Positions 14,808-24,033 are shown, counted from the first letter of the stretch. The stretch: 64,000 nucleotides of DNA from Dorea_D hominis (GCF_014287705.1 NZ_JACOOY010000002.1:124001-188000), one strand, 5' to 3'. Notes: generated by a model not told the origin, from the sequence alone. A program made the numbers and translations.

Positions 14808-17456
14808 ATGCAGAAGAAAAAGAGCAGAAGAAAAGAAAAAATATGTGTCGGAGTCATCGGATACGCGATATTTCTGATCTATTCCATGTGGCCGGTTTAC
14901 CGGCTCCGGGATGGGTATCATTCCTTTTATGGTGTTTTCCGATTATTGTCGCAGAAAGGAGCTGCCGCACTGACAGACAGTTGCCGGGATGTGTGGGACG
15001 GCAATATGGGAGCCATAAAGATTCAGGTTGGCCTGTTTGTAATTATGCAGATCGTGGCAGTATTGTATCTGATACTGCTGATTTTAAACAAATACCGGTA
15101 TATCCAGCCGGTTGTGATCGGTATTGCGATCACAGAGATGTTTCTGAGTGATTATGCAGCTTACGGTACAGTTGCAGATAATGTGATGGCATTTATGTTT
15201 TTTGTGCCTATGGTAGTAATGAGTCTTCTTGAGCTTGCTCTGCAGAAGATGATCGATGTCTATGATGAAGCACTGGCAAGATCTAGAAATTATGAAGTGC
15301 AGGAACAGGAAAAGAAAGAAGAAGCGCACAGAAGACTGGATTTTCCGGGCAAATACACGAAACTTTTCTATCATATGATCTGGAAGAATTTCCGCTCTGA
15401 CTGGAAAGATTACCGGCTTTTCCTATTCTGCGGAATCATGGTCGGAACACTGGCATTTTCCGGACTGGGAGCTTATGAGATGCTGTCTTCTTCCCACCGG
15501 GCTGATCTGTCTATGTATGGTGGCGAAGGACTTGGACGAATCCTGATCAATGCGATGATCCCGCTTGCGGCATGCTGCCTTTTCCTGATGGTATTTGTGC
15601 TGATCTTTTATCTCAGAAAATGGATTCAGAACTATAGTATCTTTGTAACACTCGGAATTAGAAGAAAGGCGCTCTGGACGATCGCCGGACTGGAAATCGG
15701 ACTGGGATTTGTATTTTCCTATATAGGCGGAGTAATTGTCGGAAATGGAGTCCTTCTGCTTTTCCGTAAAATTGTCGGAAACATGGTGGGCGATCAGATC
15801 AATCTGTCATATGCAAGTAAAACAACGTATCTGGTATCACTTGCTGTTCTGTTCCTTGTCTATCTTGTTTCACTGATGGCGACAAGAGACATTGTGTCGG
15901 ATTTTAACCTGATCTCAGCGGCAACACGTAATGTTGCAAAAGAGAAGATGCCGCGGAGGTTTTTGAAGATCATTACTGTGATCGGAGCTGCTATCTGCGG
16001 ATACAGTGCTATTTCTTACAGCAAGATTTACAATTACGAGAAGATTACACTGATGCTGGCATTGTTTGTCGGACTGTTTCTTCTCTACCGCTTTGGCGGG
16101 ACATTGTTGCTGCGAAAAGACAAGGCATCAAAAGGGTATCTGGGTACGCTTCTGAAACGCAATGACCGCTATCACCGTTCAAAGACAACTGCGTGGTATC
16201 TGGCAGCGCTTACAGCTTTGCATATCTGCGGAATGTTTTATTTTGCATTCCAGTCAGTATCTGTAACGGTTGCAGAACAACCGGAAAGCCTGTTCCCATA
16301 TGATTTCATGTGCATTTCTTACGATGAAGACCAGAAGACATTTGAAAATCTGGAGAAACAGTACGGAGCAAAGGTTACGACTTATCCGATGGTAAGAATC
16401 TCGAATTCGGATAAAACGGAGAAGAATGAGGGCTATTATGAAAAACGAATACAGGGACAACAGATCGGTATTTCAGAATCTACTTATCATGCACTGAAAA
16501 AAGCAATTGATCCGGATTATAAACCACACTTTCTCCATCTGGATGCAAAGGGAGAGAAAGTCTATCTTGTGCACCAGCAGGACCGCTCTGTGAAAGCACA
16601 GCCGATAGACTGGACGTTTAGTAAGAAGAAACCCAATATCCATGTTGGCATTGTATGTGAAGGATATACCCCATATGAGCATTTTTCCGAGGAGACGACA
16701 TATCAGCAACGTACAATCGCAGGCGAGGAGATTGGAAGCCTGACCGGATGTTTCCGCGATGGAAAACTGGAAAATCTCGTTGTGTTTTCGGATGCATTCT
16801 TCACAAAAGCACAGAATCTCTGGAAGACAACGAATGTGCTGAATGGTTCGTTTATTAAAAAGAAAACGGATGCGATTGAAGGGCTGACTGTGAAGCAGGG
16901 ACCGACAAAACTGGTGTTGATAAACAGTAAAGCGAAAGATCACAAAGCAATCAAGAGAGAACTGGAAAAATTCCAGGAAAAACATAAAGAAGATCAGGCT
17001 TACGATGCGGAAATCGCAAATTATTATGCAAAGGATGAAAGTGTAAAAGACCTGCGTACGGAACGCATGATGAAGCTGATCGTGAACCTGTTTGTCACGG
17101 CAACAATGCTTTTTATAAGCATGTTCCTTGTCTATATTAAAGTGCTTTCTGAACTGGATGAGAAGAACAAAAGAGCCGAATTTTTCACTTGTATGGGTAT
17201 GAGAAAGAAAGAGAGAATCCGCATTCTTCTCGGTGAATTACATCTGATGTTCTGGCTTCCGGGAGCGTTTACCGCGCTTGTGACAGCTGTATTTACCGGA
17301 ATTACATTCTATGTGCGGATGTATACAAATGCAGTTAAGCTACAGTTTATAACTCACGCAGTATGGCTCTGGGGCGGCTATATTCTTGTAGAACTTCTGT
17401 TTATGTGGCTGCTTGGAAAGTTTATGGTTCGAAAGGTGGAAAAAGACGATGAATAA
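14808..17456 (+). CDS. Large FtsX-family ABC permease with extra N-terminal TM domain
   Basis: An 882-residue membrane protein. Residues about 1-160 hold four hydrophobic segments not part of the usual permease. After a charged linker, a BceB-like FtsX/MacB permease follows: TM near residues 205-225, a TM pair 250-320 and further TMs 335-470. A large exterior domain (about 490-740) precedes the last three TMs (about 755-870) with FFTCMGMRKKERIRI. This type of permease moves or removes antimicrobial peptides and related lipids with a MacB/LolD-type ATPase. Its last 8 bases overlap the first ATPase gene. Substrate unknown. Confidence 0.85.
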   Translation: MQKKKSRRKEKICVGVIGYAIFLIYSMWPVYRLRDGYHSFYGVFRLLSQKGAAALTDSCRDVWDGNMGAIKIQVGLFVIMQIVAVLYLILLILNKYRYIQPVVIGIAITEMFLSDYAAYGTVADNVMAFMFFVPMVVMSLLELALQKMIDVYDEALARSRNYEVQEQEKKEEAHRRLDFPGKYTKLFYHMIWKNFRSDWKDYRLFLFCGIMVGTLAFSGLGAYEMLSSSHRADLSMYGGEGLGRILINAMIPLAACCLFLMVFVLIFYLRKWIQNYSIFVTLGIRRKALWTIAGLEIGLGFVFSYIGGVIVGNGVLLLFRKIVGNMVGDQINLSYASKTTYLVSLAVLFLVYLVSLMATRDIVSDFNLISAATRNVAKEKMPRRFLKIITVIGAAICGYSAISYSKIYNYEKITLMLALFVGLFLLYRFGGTLLLRKDKASKGYLGTLLKRNDRYHRSKTTAWYLAALTALHICGMFYFAFQSVSVTVAEQPESLFPYDFMCISYDEDQKTFENLEKQYGAKVTTYPMVRISNSDKTEKNEGYYEKRIQGQQIGISESTYHALKKAIDPDYKPHFLHLDAKGEKVYLVHQQDRSVKAQPIDWTFSKKKPNIHVGIVCEGYTPYEHFSEETTYQQRTIAGEEIGSLTGCFRDGKLENLVVFSDAFFTKAQNLWKTTNVLNGSFIKKKTDAIEGLTVKQGPTKLVLINSKAKDHKAIKRELEKFQEKHKEDQAYDAEIANYYAKDESVKDLRTERMMKLIVNLFVTATMLFISMFLVYIKVLSELDEKNKRAEFFTCMGMRKKERIRILLGELHLMFWLPGAFTALVTAVFTGITFYVRMYTNAVKLQFITHAVWLWGGYILVELLFMWLLGKFMVRKVEKDDE

Positions 17457-18213
17457 TCAGGAAATCATAAAAGTAGAAGATCTGACACGGAATTATCGGA
17501 TGATCTACGCAGAGAATCCGGAAGACCGGGAGATCAAGGTGTTAAAAGGACTGAATTTCGCTGTGAAGACAGAAGAATTTGTCGGGATCATGGGAAAATC
17601 CGGCTGTGGAAAGACAACGCTTCTGAAAGTGCTTGGTCTGATCGATAAACCAACCGATGGTACATTGTATTTCAATGGCGTGGATTCGAGAAAACTGTGG
17701 AGCGACGAGCTTGCTGATATCCGCAGAAGAAAAATGGGATTTGTATTTCAGGATTTTTATCTGCTTGACAGTCTTTCGGTAGAAGATAATATCATGGTTC
17801 CGATGGTGCTTGATAAAGCGCCGGTGAAGGACTGTCTGGAAAAAGTAGCTTATTATATGGAGAAATTTGGTCTGATGCATCTGACAAAGAAGAAACCGAA
17901 TGAACTGTCCGGCGGGGAGCGTCAGCGGGTAGCAATCTGCCGCGCGCTCATTAATGATCCCGAACTCATCCTTGCAGATGAACCGACAGGCAATCTCGAT
18001 ACCCAGTCAGGACAGATCGTTATTGATGCACTGACCGAGATTAACGAGAAAATGAAGAAAACAATCCTTATGGTTACGCATGATCCGAAAATGGCAAGCT
18101 ATTGCAGCCGGATTATTTTGCTGAAAGACGGACAGATTCTGGAAGAACTGAAAAGAGAAAAAGACCAGGATGCGTTTTACCACAGAATTGTGGACAAGAT
18201 GCAGGAACTGTAG
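17449..18213 (+). CDS. ABC transporter ATPase (MacB/BceA type), copy 1
   Basis: A 254-residue ATPase. Walker A GKSGCGKTT (about 47-55), Q-loop FVFQDFYLLDSLS, signature LSGGERQRVAICRAL, Walker B LILADEPTGNLD and H-loop MVTHD are all intact, so it should hydrolyse ATP. The start at 17449 overlaps the permease stop (ATGAATAA), indicating translational coupling. It closely resembles the next gene along its whole length, including the tail DQDAFYHRIVDKM versus DKDAFYREITGQM, pointing to tandem duplication. Confidence 0.93.
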   Translation: MNNQEIIKVEDLTRNYRMIYAENPEDREIKVLKGLNFAVKTEEFVGIMGKSGCGKTTLLKVLGLIDKPTDGTLYFNGVDSRKLWSDELADIRRRKMGFVFQDFYLLDSLSVEDNIMVPMVLDKAPVKDCLEKVAYYMEKFGLMHLTKKKPNELSGGERQRVAICRALINDPELILADEPTGNLDTQSGQIVIDALTEINEKMKKTILMVTHDPKMASYCSRIILLKDGQILEELKREKDQDAFYHRIVDKMQEL

Positions 18214-18224
18214 GAGGAGTGGAT

Positions 18225-18980
18225 ATGCATATACTGGAAGTGAAAGAACTGGTGCGTGATTACAGCATTATCAGTGAAGATAAAAAAGAAAGGACGCAGA
18301 TCCATGTATTGAAGGGACTGGATTTTTCCGTGGAGGCAGGAGAATTCGTCGGAGTCATGGGTAAATCCGGCTGTGGAAAGACGACGCTCTTAAAGACTCT
18401 CGGTCTGATCCACCGTCCTACGTCCGGAAGTGTCTGGCTTGAAGGAGAAGATACCGGAAAACTGCCGGAAGAAAAGAGGGCAGACATCCGCAACCGGAAG
18501 ATCGGATTTATTTTTCAGGATTTTTACCTGATGAACAGTCTGTCTGTTGAAGAAAATATTATGCTTCCGATGATGATCGCAAAGAGCGAGCCGGAAGAAA
18601 TGAGGAAAAGAGCTGCCGCCTATGCCACGCAGTTTGAGATTACACATCTGCTTAAGAAATATCCATACGAGCTGTCCGGCGGAGAGCGTCAGAGAGTGGC
18701 GATCTGCCGTGCACTCATGAATGAACCGGAACTGATTCTTGCAGATGAACCGACAGGAAATCTGGATTCCCAATCCGGGCAGATCGTGATTAATGCGCTT
18801 GGAAAAATCTCGAAAGAACTTGGAAAAACGATTCTTATGGTGACGCATGATCCAAAGATGGCGAGCTGTTGCGGGCGGATTCTGCTTCTGAAAGATGGAG
18901 TTATTCTCAAAGAATTGAAGGCAGGGGAAGACAAAGATGCATTTTACAGGGAAATAACCGGGCAGATGGAATGTTTATAG
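18225..18980 (+). CDS. ABC transporter ATPase (MacB/BceA type), copy 2
   Basis: A 251-residue paralogue of the preceding ATPase. GGAGGAG at 18213-18219 sets the start at 18225; a longer frame from 18102 lies inside the first copy. All ABC motifs are intact (GKSGCGKTT, FIFQDFYLMNSLS, LSGGERQRVAICRAL, LILADEPTGNLD, MVTHD). Only one permease is encoded in the operon, so the two ATPases may form a heterodimer or serve alternative conditions. Confidence 0.93.
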   Translation: MHILEVKELVRDYSIISEDKKERTQIHVLKGLDFSVEAGEFVGVMGKSGCGKTTLLKTLGLIHRPTSGSVWLEGEDTGKLPEEKRADIRNRKIGFIFQDFYLMNSLSVEENIMLPMMIAKSEPEEMRKRAAAYATQFEITHLLKKYPYELSGGERQRVAICRALMNEPELILADEPTGNLDSQSGQIVINALGKISKELGKTILMVTHDPKMASCCGRILLLKDGVILKELKAGEDKDAFYREITGQMECL

Positions 18981-18983
18981 TCC

Positions 18984-19012
18984 TTGAATATTTTCTCAAA
19001 TTTATATATAAT
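18984..19012 (+). promoter_or_regulatory. Promoter of the RpiR-family regulator gene
   Basis: TTGAAT (18984-18989), 17 bases, TATAAT (19007-19012), beginning four bases after the stop of the second ATPase gene. Confidence 0.75.
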
Positions 19013-19049
19013 GGATACGGTAAATTGAGAAGAAAAGGACAAAAACGAT

Positions 19050-19988
19050 ATGGGAAATAAAAATGAATTACTTCAGAAGATAGATGAAGGTTATTCAAAA
19101 TTCAGCAAAGGTCAGAAAAAACTGGCGGATTTTATCAAAGAAGATTATGATAAAGCGGCATTCCTGACTGCTGCGAAGATGGGGGAAGAAGTCGGCGTCA
19201 GTGAGTCTACGGTTGTAAGATTTGCGATGGCGCTTGGATATGACGGCTATCCGGGATTCCAGAAAGCGCTGGGCGAGATGGTCCGTACCAAATTAAATTC
19301 CATCCAGAGAATGGAAGTCACATATGGACGCATCAGTCAGGGCGAGATACTGACATCTGTATTACAGTCAGATATTGATAAGATCAAGCTGACGATGCAG
19401 TCCATTGACCATGAATCATTTGAACTTGCAGTGGAGACGATTCTGAATGCGAAGAAGATCTATGTGATCGGTATCAGAAGCTGTGCACCGCTTGCAAGTT
19501 TTCTTGGGTTTTATCTGAACCTGATCTGTGATAATGTAGTTGCTGTGCACACAAACAGTTCAAGTGAGATTTTTGAACAGCTTATCCGGATCGATGAAGA
19601 CGATGTGATCATCGGAATCAGCTTCCCGCGGTATTCCATGCGTACTTTAAAAGCGCTGGAATTTGCAAGCAACCGCAAGGCAAAAGTAATCACGTTGACA
19701 GACAGCGTCCATTCGCCGATGACGTTATATTCTTCCTGCAATCTGATCGCACGAAGTGACATGGCGTCTATCGTAGATTCACTTGTAGCACCTCTGAGCG
19801 TGGTAAATGCGCTTGTGGTAGCACTTTGTATGAAGAAGCAGGATGAAGTCATCACAACACTGGAGACGCTGGAACGGATCTGGGATGAGTATCAGGTATA
19901 CAGCAAAGATGAACTAAACATGGTAGATGATAAAGTAGAACTGTCTTCGTCCAAAGCACAGATAGATGGAGAAGAGACTTATGAATAA
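19050..19988 (+). CDS. MurR/RpiR-family transcriptional regulator
   Basis: A 312-residue regulator. The N-terminal HTH_6 domain (about 1-80) contains SKGQKKLADFI, AAKMGEEVGVSESTVVRFAMALGYDGYPGFQKAL. A SIS domain (about 125-265) has IYVIGIRSCAPLASF and VIIGISFPRYSMRTL, normally binding a phosphosugar. A non-conserved acidic tail follows. No sugar-catabolic gene lies next to it; it overlaps the flavoprotein gene by 8 bases, so the ligand and targets cannot be read from context. Confidence 0.9.
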   Translation: MGNKNELLQKIDEGYSKFSKGQKKLADFIKEDYDKAAFLTAAKMGEEVGVSESTVVRFAMALGYDGYPGFQKALGEMVRTKLNSIQRMEVTYGRISQGEILTSVLQSDIDKIKLTMQSIDHESFELAVETILNAKKIYVIGIRSCAPLASFLGFYLNLICDNVVAVHTNSSSEIFEQLIRIDEDDVIIGISFPRYSMRTLKALEFASNRKAKVITLTDSVHSPMTLYSSCNLIARSDMASIVDSLVAPLSVVNALVVALCMKKQDEVITTLETLERIWDEYQVYSKDELNMVDDKVELSSSKAQIDGEETYE

Positions 19989-21219
19989 AGTATTAATCGC
20001 AGGCGGTGGCGCTGCGGGCATGATGGCGGCAGTTATGGCGGCAAGAGAAGGTTGCGCGGTTACACTGTTTGAAAAAAATGAAAAACTGGGCAAGAAGGTA
20101 TTTATCACAGGAAAAGGTCGTTGCAATCTGACAAATGCCTGTGATGTAGAAGATCTGTTTCCGGCAGTGAAAACGAATGCGAAGTTTCTGTATAGTAGTT
20201 TTTACGGATTTACAAACCAGGATGTCATGGATTTCTTTGAAGAGCTTGGCATGCGGACGAAGATTGAACGAGGGGAACGGGTATTCCCGTTATCTGATCA
20301 TTCTTCCGATGTGATCCGCACTTTGGAAGAAGAGATGAAGAGACTTGGTGTGAAGATCTGCCTGAATACATCTGTGAAGAAGATTGAAGCGAAGGACGGG
20401 CATTTTACAGGCGTCGTATTATCTGATGGAAAGAAAGTGTCCGGAGATGCGTGTGTCGTTGCAACCGGAGGCATCTCTTATCCGTCTACAGGTTCTACCG
20501 GGGACGGCTACCGGTTTGCAAAAGAACTGGGACTTGAAGTGACAGACTGTCTGCCGTCGCTTGTACCGATGGAGACTCAGGAAGACTGGGTGCCGGAGCT
20601 TCAGGGACTGTCTCTTCGAAATGTAAATGCGGTTATCAGAGACGGTAAGAAGAAGCTGTATGAAGACTTTGGAGAGATGCTTTTCACGCACTACGGCGTC
20701 AGCGGTCCGCTTATGTTAAGTGCCAGCAGTGTAATTGGCAAGAAACTAAAAGATCATCCACTGACATTGGAAATCGACTTGAAACCGGCATTGTCTATAG
20801 AGCAGCTCGATCAGAGAGTCCTACGTGATTTTGAAGAAAACCATAACCGACAGTTCAAGAATGCGATCCACAAGCTGTTTCCGGCGAAACTCATTCCGGT
20901 GATGCTCAAACTTAGCGGAATCGATCCGGAGAAAAAGGTCAATGTAATTTCCAGAGAGGAAAGACAGCATTTTGTTTCCCTGATCAAAAAAATTCCAGTG
21001 ACATTAACCGGACTGCGCGGCTATAATGAGGCAATCATCACAAAAGGTGGTGTCAGCGTGAAAGAGATCGATCCGGGCACGATGGAGGTAAAGACAGTAT
21101 CTGGCTTGTATTTTGCAGGAGAAGTACTGGATCTGGATGCAGTGACCGGAGGATTTAATTTACAGATTGCATGGTCTACTGCATGTGCGGCTGCAAGAGC
21201 CTGTGCATGGCAGAAATAA
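19981..21219 (+). CDS. NAD(P)/FAD-dependent oxidoreductase, BaiN/RdsA (HI0933) family
   Basis: A 412-residue flavoprotein. The Rossmann motif VLIAGGGAAGMMAAVMAAREG begins at residue 4, which supports the start at 19981. Family marks include KKVFITGKGRCNLTNAC (about 38-54), VVATGGISYPSTGSTGDG (about 160-177), and the FAD-contacting end SGLYFAGEVLDLDAVTGGFNLQIAWSTG-like sequence. This family (HI0933, YtfP, BaiN) is conserved but poorly characterised; some members are proposed to act in bile-acid reduction. In clostridia it commonly precedes cmk, as here. Confidence 0.88.
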   Translation: MNKVLIAGGGAAGMMAAVMAAREGCAVTLFEKNEKLGKKVFITGKGRCNLTNACDVEDLFPAVKTNAKFLYSSFYGFTNQDVMDFFEELGMRTKIERGERVFPLSDHSSDVIRTLEEEMKRLGVKICLNTSVKKIEAKDGHFTGVVLSDGKKVSGDACVVATGGISYPSTGSTGDGYRFAKELGLEVTDCLPSLVPMETQEDWVPELQGLSLRNVNAVIRDGKKKLYEDFGEMLFTHYGVSGPLMLSASSVIGKKLKDHPLTLEIDLKPALSIEQLDQRVLRDFEENHNRQFKNAIHKLFPAKLIPVMLKLSGIDPEKKVNVISREERQHFVSLIKKIPVTLTGLRGYNEAIITKGGVSVKEIDPGTMEVKTVSGLYFAGEVLDLDAVTGGFNLQIAWSTACAAARACAWQK

Positions 21220-21237
21220 ATGGATATGTATATGCTT

Positions 21238-21284
21238 ACGTGCTGTTTTGGAAAACAGACAAAGATTGTAACGGGAAGGCACGT
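21238..21284 (+). other. Nested hairpin in the leader of cmk
   Basis: Two nested pairings: ACGTGC (21238-21243) with GCACGT (21279-21284), enclosing the perfect hairpin CTGTTTTGGAAAACAG (21243-21258). No T-tract follows, so it is not a standard terminator. It could be an mRNA leader structure or chance. Confidence 0.3.
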
Positions 21285-21350
21285 GAGTTTGAAAAGCAAG
21301 CTATATATTATTAAAATTAAATAAAACAGATAGAGAAAGAGGGCAGAAGA

Positions 21351-22007
21351 ATGGGATATAATATCGCAATTGACGGACCGGCAGGAGCCGGAAAAAGCAC
21401 CATTGCGAAACTGGTGGCAAAAGAAAAAGGATACATTTATGTAGATACAGGAGCGATGTACCGTGGAATGGCAATTTATTTTCTGGAAAAGAATATTTCG
21501 CCGGAAGATACAGAAACGATCGCAGCAGACTGCAAGAATGTAAAAGTAACGATCGGCTATGAAGAAGGCGGACAGCAGGTCTACTTAAACGGTGAGAATA
21601 TCACAGGGAAATTAAGAGAAGAAGCAGTAGGAAATATGGCGTCTAAGATCTCTGCAATCCCGGCAGTCAGAGAAGCACTTTTAGGACTGCAGAGAGATCT
21701 TGCAAAAACAAAAGATGTTGTCATGGACGGACGTGACATCGGTACCTGTGTATTACCAGATGCAGATGTGAAAGTATTTTTAACTGCAAGTGTACAGACA
21801 AGAGCAAAACGTCGTTTTGATGAACTGACAGAAAAAGGTGAAACTTGTGATCTCGCCGAGATTGAAAAAGACATTGAAGAGCGCGACAGAAGAGATATGA
21901 CGAGAGAGATCGCACCGCTTAGACAGGCAGAAGATGCGACACTCGTAGACAGCTCAGATATGACAATCCCGGAAGTAGTTGCCGCAATTACGGCGCTCTG
22001 CCATTAG
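21351..22007 (+). CDS. cmk: Cytidylate kinase
   Basis: Phosphorylates CMP and dCMP using ATP. The 218-residue protein is of normal length. The P-loop GPAGAGKST lies at about residues 8-16, followed by YVDTGAMYRG, VVMDGRDIGTCVLPDADVKVFL (two pieces: MDGRDIGT and FLTAS) and the lid ERDRRDMTREIAPLR. It is followed after 9 bases by ispH, the usual clostridial order. Confidence 0.96.
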   Translation: MGYNIAIDGPAGAGKSTIAKLVAKEKGYIYVDTGAMYRGMAIYFLEKNISPEDTETIAADCKNVKVTIGYEEGGQQVYLNGENITGKLREEAVGNMASKISAIPAVREALLGLQRDLAKTKDVVMDGRDIGTCVLPDADVKVFLTASVQTRAKRRFDELTEKGETCDLAEIEKDIEERDRRDMTREIAPLRQAEDATLVDSSDMTIPEVVAAITALCH

Positions 22008-22016
22008 GAGGCATAT

Positions 22017-22874
22017 ATGAAAGTTGAACTTGCGAAGACAGCGGGATTTTGCTTCGGAGTAAAGCGGGCAGTGGATACTGTATACAGACAGATAGAAGCA
22101 CACCCAGACAGTCCGATTTACACATACGGACCGATCATCCATAATGAAGAAGTCATCAAAGATATGAAAAAACACGGCGTGAAGGTGATTGGAAGCGCAG
22201 AAGAGCTGGAGAATCTGGACAGCGGAATCGTAATCATCCGGTCTCACGGAGTAGCAAAAGAAGTCTACGATTTGTTGACTGAAAAAGGACTGACCTGTGT
22301 GGATGCAACCTGCCCATTTGTCAAGAAAATCCATAAAATTGTCCAAGAGCAGAGCGCACAGGGTGCACACATTGTTGTGATCGGAAATTCGGAACATCCT
22401 GAAGTGCAGGGCATTAAAGGATGGAGTGGAAATGATGTGACAGTCATCCAGACTGTAGAAGAAGCGAAAAGTTTTCAATTAAAAAATAAAAAGCAAAAAC
22501 TGTGTGTCGTATCTCAGACGACATTTAATTACAATAAATTCAAAGATATAGTTGAAATTATTGAAAAAAAGAGGTATGATATACTTGTTTTAAATACGAT
22601 TTGCAGTGCAACAAAAGAACGCCAGGAAGAGGCTCGCGACATTGCAAAGAGGGTGGACGCTATGATTGTTATAGGAGACAAGAGAAGCTCTAATACCCGC
22701 AAACTATTTGAGATATGCAGTAATGCATGTGCGGATACGTACTATATACAGACACTTGACGATTTTGATATGAATCAATTAAGGTCCGTGGAAACAGTAG
22801 GTATTACAGCAGGGGCATCCACGCCCAAGAAAATAATTGAGGAGGTTCAAAATAATGTCAGAATTAACTTTTGA
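22017..22874 (+). CDS. ispH: 4-hydroxy-3-methylbut-2-enyl diphosphate reductase
   Basis: Last step of the MEP isoprenoid pathway; a [4Fe-4S] enzyme reducing HMBPP to IPP/DMAPP. The three cluster ligands are C12 (AGFCFGVKRA), C99 (VDATCPFVKKIH) and C196 (NTICSATKERQ). The conserved HGV and TTF segments are present, and the tail TVGITAGASTPKKIIEEV is typical. At 285 residues it is a stand-alone enzyme, unlike the ispH-rpsA fusions of many clostridia; here the last 20 bases overlap the start of rpsA. Confidence 0.96.
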   Translation: MKVELAKTAGFCFGVKRAVDTVYRQIEAHPDSPIYTYGPIIHNEEVIKDMKKHGVKVIGSAEELENLDSGIVIIRSHGVAKEVYDLLTEKGLTCVDATCPFVKKIHKIVQEQSAQGAHIVVIGNSEHPEVQGIKGWSGNDVTVIQTVEEAKSFQLKNKKQKLCVVSQTTFNYNKFKDIVEIIEKKRYDILVLNTICSATKERQEEARDIAKRVDAMIVIGDKRSSNTRKLFEICSNACADTYYIQTLDDFDMNQLRSVETVGITAGASTPKKIIEEVQNNVRINF

Positions 22875-23946
22875 ACAAATGTTGGAAGAATCATTTAAGA
22901 CAATCAGAAATGGAGAAGTCGTAGATGGTACAGTCATTGATGTAAAACCGGATGAGATCATCTTGAATATCGGCTACAAAGCAGACGGTATCATTATGAG
23001 AAATGAGTATACGAACGAACCTAACGTAGATCTGACAACAGTCGTATCTGTTGGAGATCCAATGACAGTAAAAGTACTGAAAGTAAACGACGGAGAAGGT
23101 CAGGTGCTGTTGACATACAAGAGACTGGCTGCCGAGAAAGGAAATGAGAGACTGAAAGAAGCTTATGAGAACCATGAAGTTCTGAAAGCTCCGGTTGCAC
23201 AGATCCTTGGCGGTGGATTGAGCGTAGTTGTTGATGAGGCAAGAGTCTTTATCCCTGCAAGTCTTGTATCTGATACCTACGAGAAAGATCTGAGCAAATA
23301 TCAGGATCAGGAGATTGAATTCGTTATCAGTGAGTTTAATCCTAGAAGAAACCGCGTGATCGGTGACAGAAGACAGCTTCTTGTTGCAGAGAAAGCAGAA
23401 AAACAGAAAGAACTGTTTGCTAAATTACAGGTTGGAGATACTGTAGAAGGAACTGTTAAGAATGTTACAGACTTCGGAGCGTTTATCGACCTTGGCGGAG
23501 TAGACGGACTCCTTCACATCTCAGAGATGTCTTGGGGACGCGTTGAGAATCCGAAGAAAGTATTCAAAGTTGGCGATGAACTGAAAGTCCTGATCAAAGA
23601 CATTCACGATACAAAGATCGCGCTCAGCTTAAAATTCCCGGAGACTAATCCATGGGCAGATGCAGCTGAGAAGTATGCAGTAGGAACTGTAATCGAAGGA
23701 AAAGTTGCAAGAATGACAGACTTCGGAGCATTTGTTGAATTAGCTCCTGGAGTAGATGCACTTCTTCATGTATCACAGATTTCCAGAACACATGTTGATA
23801 AACCGTCTGATGTACTGTCTGTAGGACAGACAGTAACAGCTAAGATTGTTGATCTTAATGAAGCTGACAAGAAGATCAGCCTGAGCATGAAAGCTTTAGA
23901 GCCGGCTGAGTCAGAGGCTTCACAGAACGAAAGCTCTGAAGAGTAA
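22855..23946 (+). CDS. rpsA: 30S ribosomal protein S1-like protein (four S1 domains)
   Basis: A 363-residue RNA-binding protein with four S1/OB repeats, at about residues 17-88, 104-168, 190-258 and 275-345. Repeats 3 and 4 show the strongest signature (GTVKNVTDFGAFIDLGGVDG and GKVARMTDFGAFVELAPGVD, each followed by LLHxSxxS). The start at 22855 is set by GGAGG at 22841-22845, inside ispH. The C-terminus is acidic. In Firmicutes S1 homologues are shorter than in E. coli and assist translation of weakly structured leaders. Confidence 0.93.
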   Translation: MSELTFEQMLEESFKTIRNGEVVDGTVIDVKPDEIILNIGYKADGIIMRNEYTNEPNVDLTTVVSVGDPMTVKVLKVNDGEGQVLLTYKRLAAEKGNERLKEAYENHEVLKAPVAQILGGGLSVVVDEARVFIPASLVSDTYEKDLSKYQDQEIEFVISEFNPRRNRVIGDRRQLLVAEKAEKQKELFAKLQVGDTVEGTVKNVTDFGAFIDLGGVDGLLHISEMSWGRVENPKKVFKVGDELKVLIKDIHDTKIALSLKFPETNPWADAAEKYAVGTVIEGKVARMTDFGAFVELAPGVDALLHVSQISRTHVDKPSDVLSVGQTVTAKIVDLNEADKKISLSMKALEPAESEASQNESSEE

Positions 23947-23988
23947 TCGTACTGTAAGAATTCAAGCGTATATATAAAAGCGAAAGAG

Positions 23989-24019
23989 AAAAGATAGAGG
24001 TTTCATACCTCTATCTTTT
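23989..24019 (+). terminator. Terminator after rpsA
   Basis: A 13-bp stem AAAAGATAGAGGT / ACCTCTATCTTTT with a TTCAT loop. The T-run lies in the 3' arm and is followed by GTGTGTC. Confidence 0.8.
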
Positions 24020-24033
24020 GTGTGTCTGAACAT

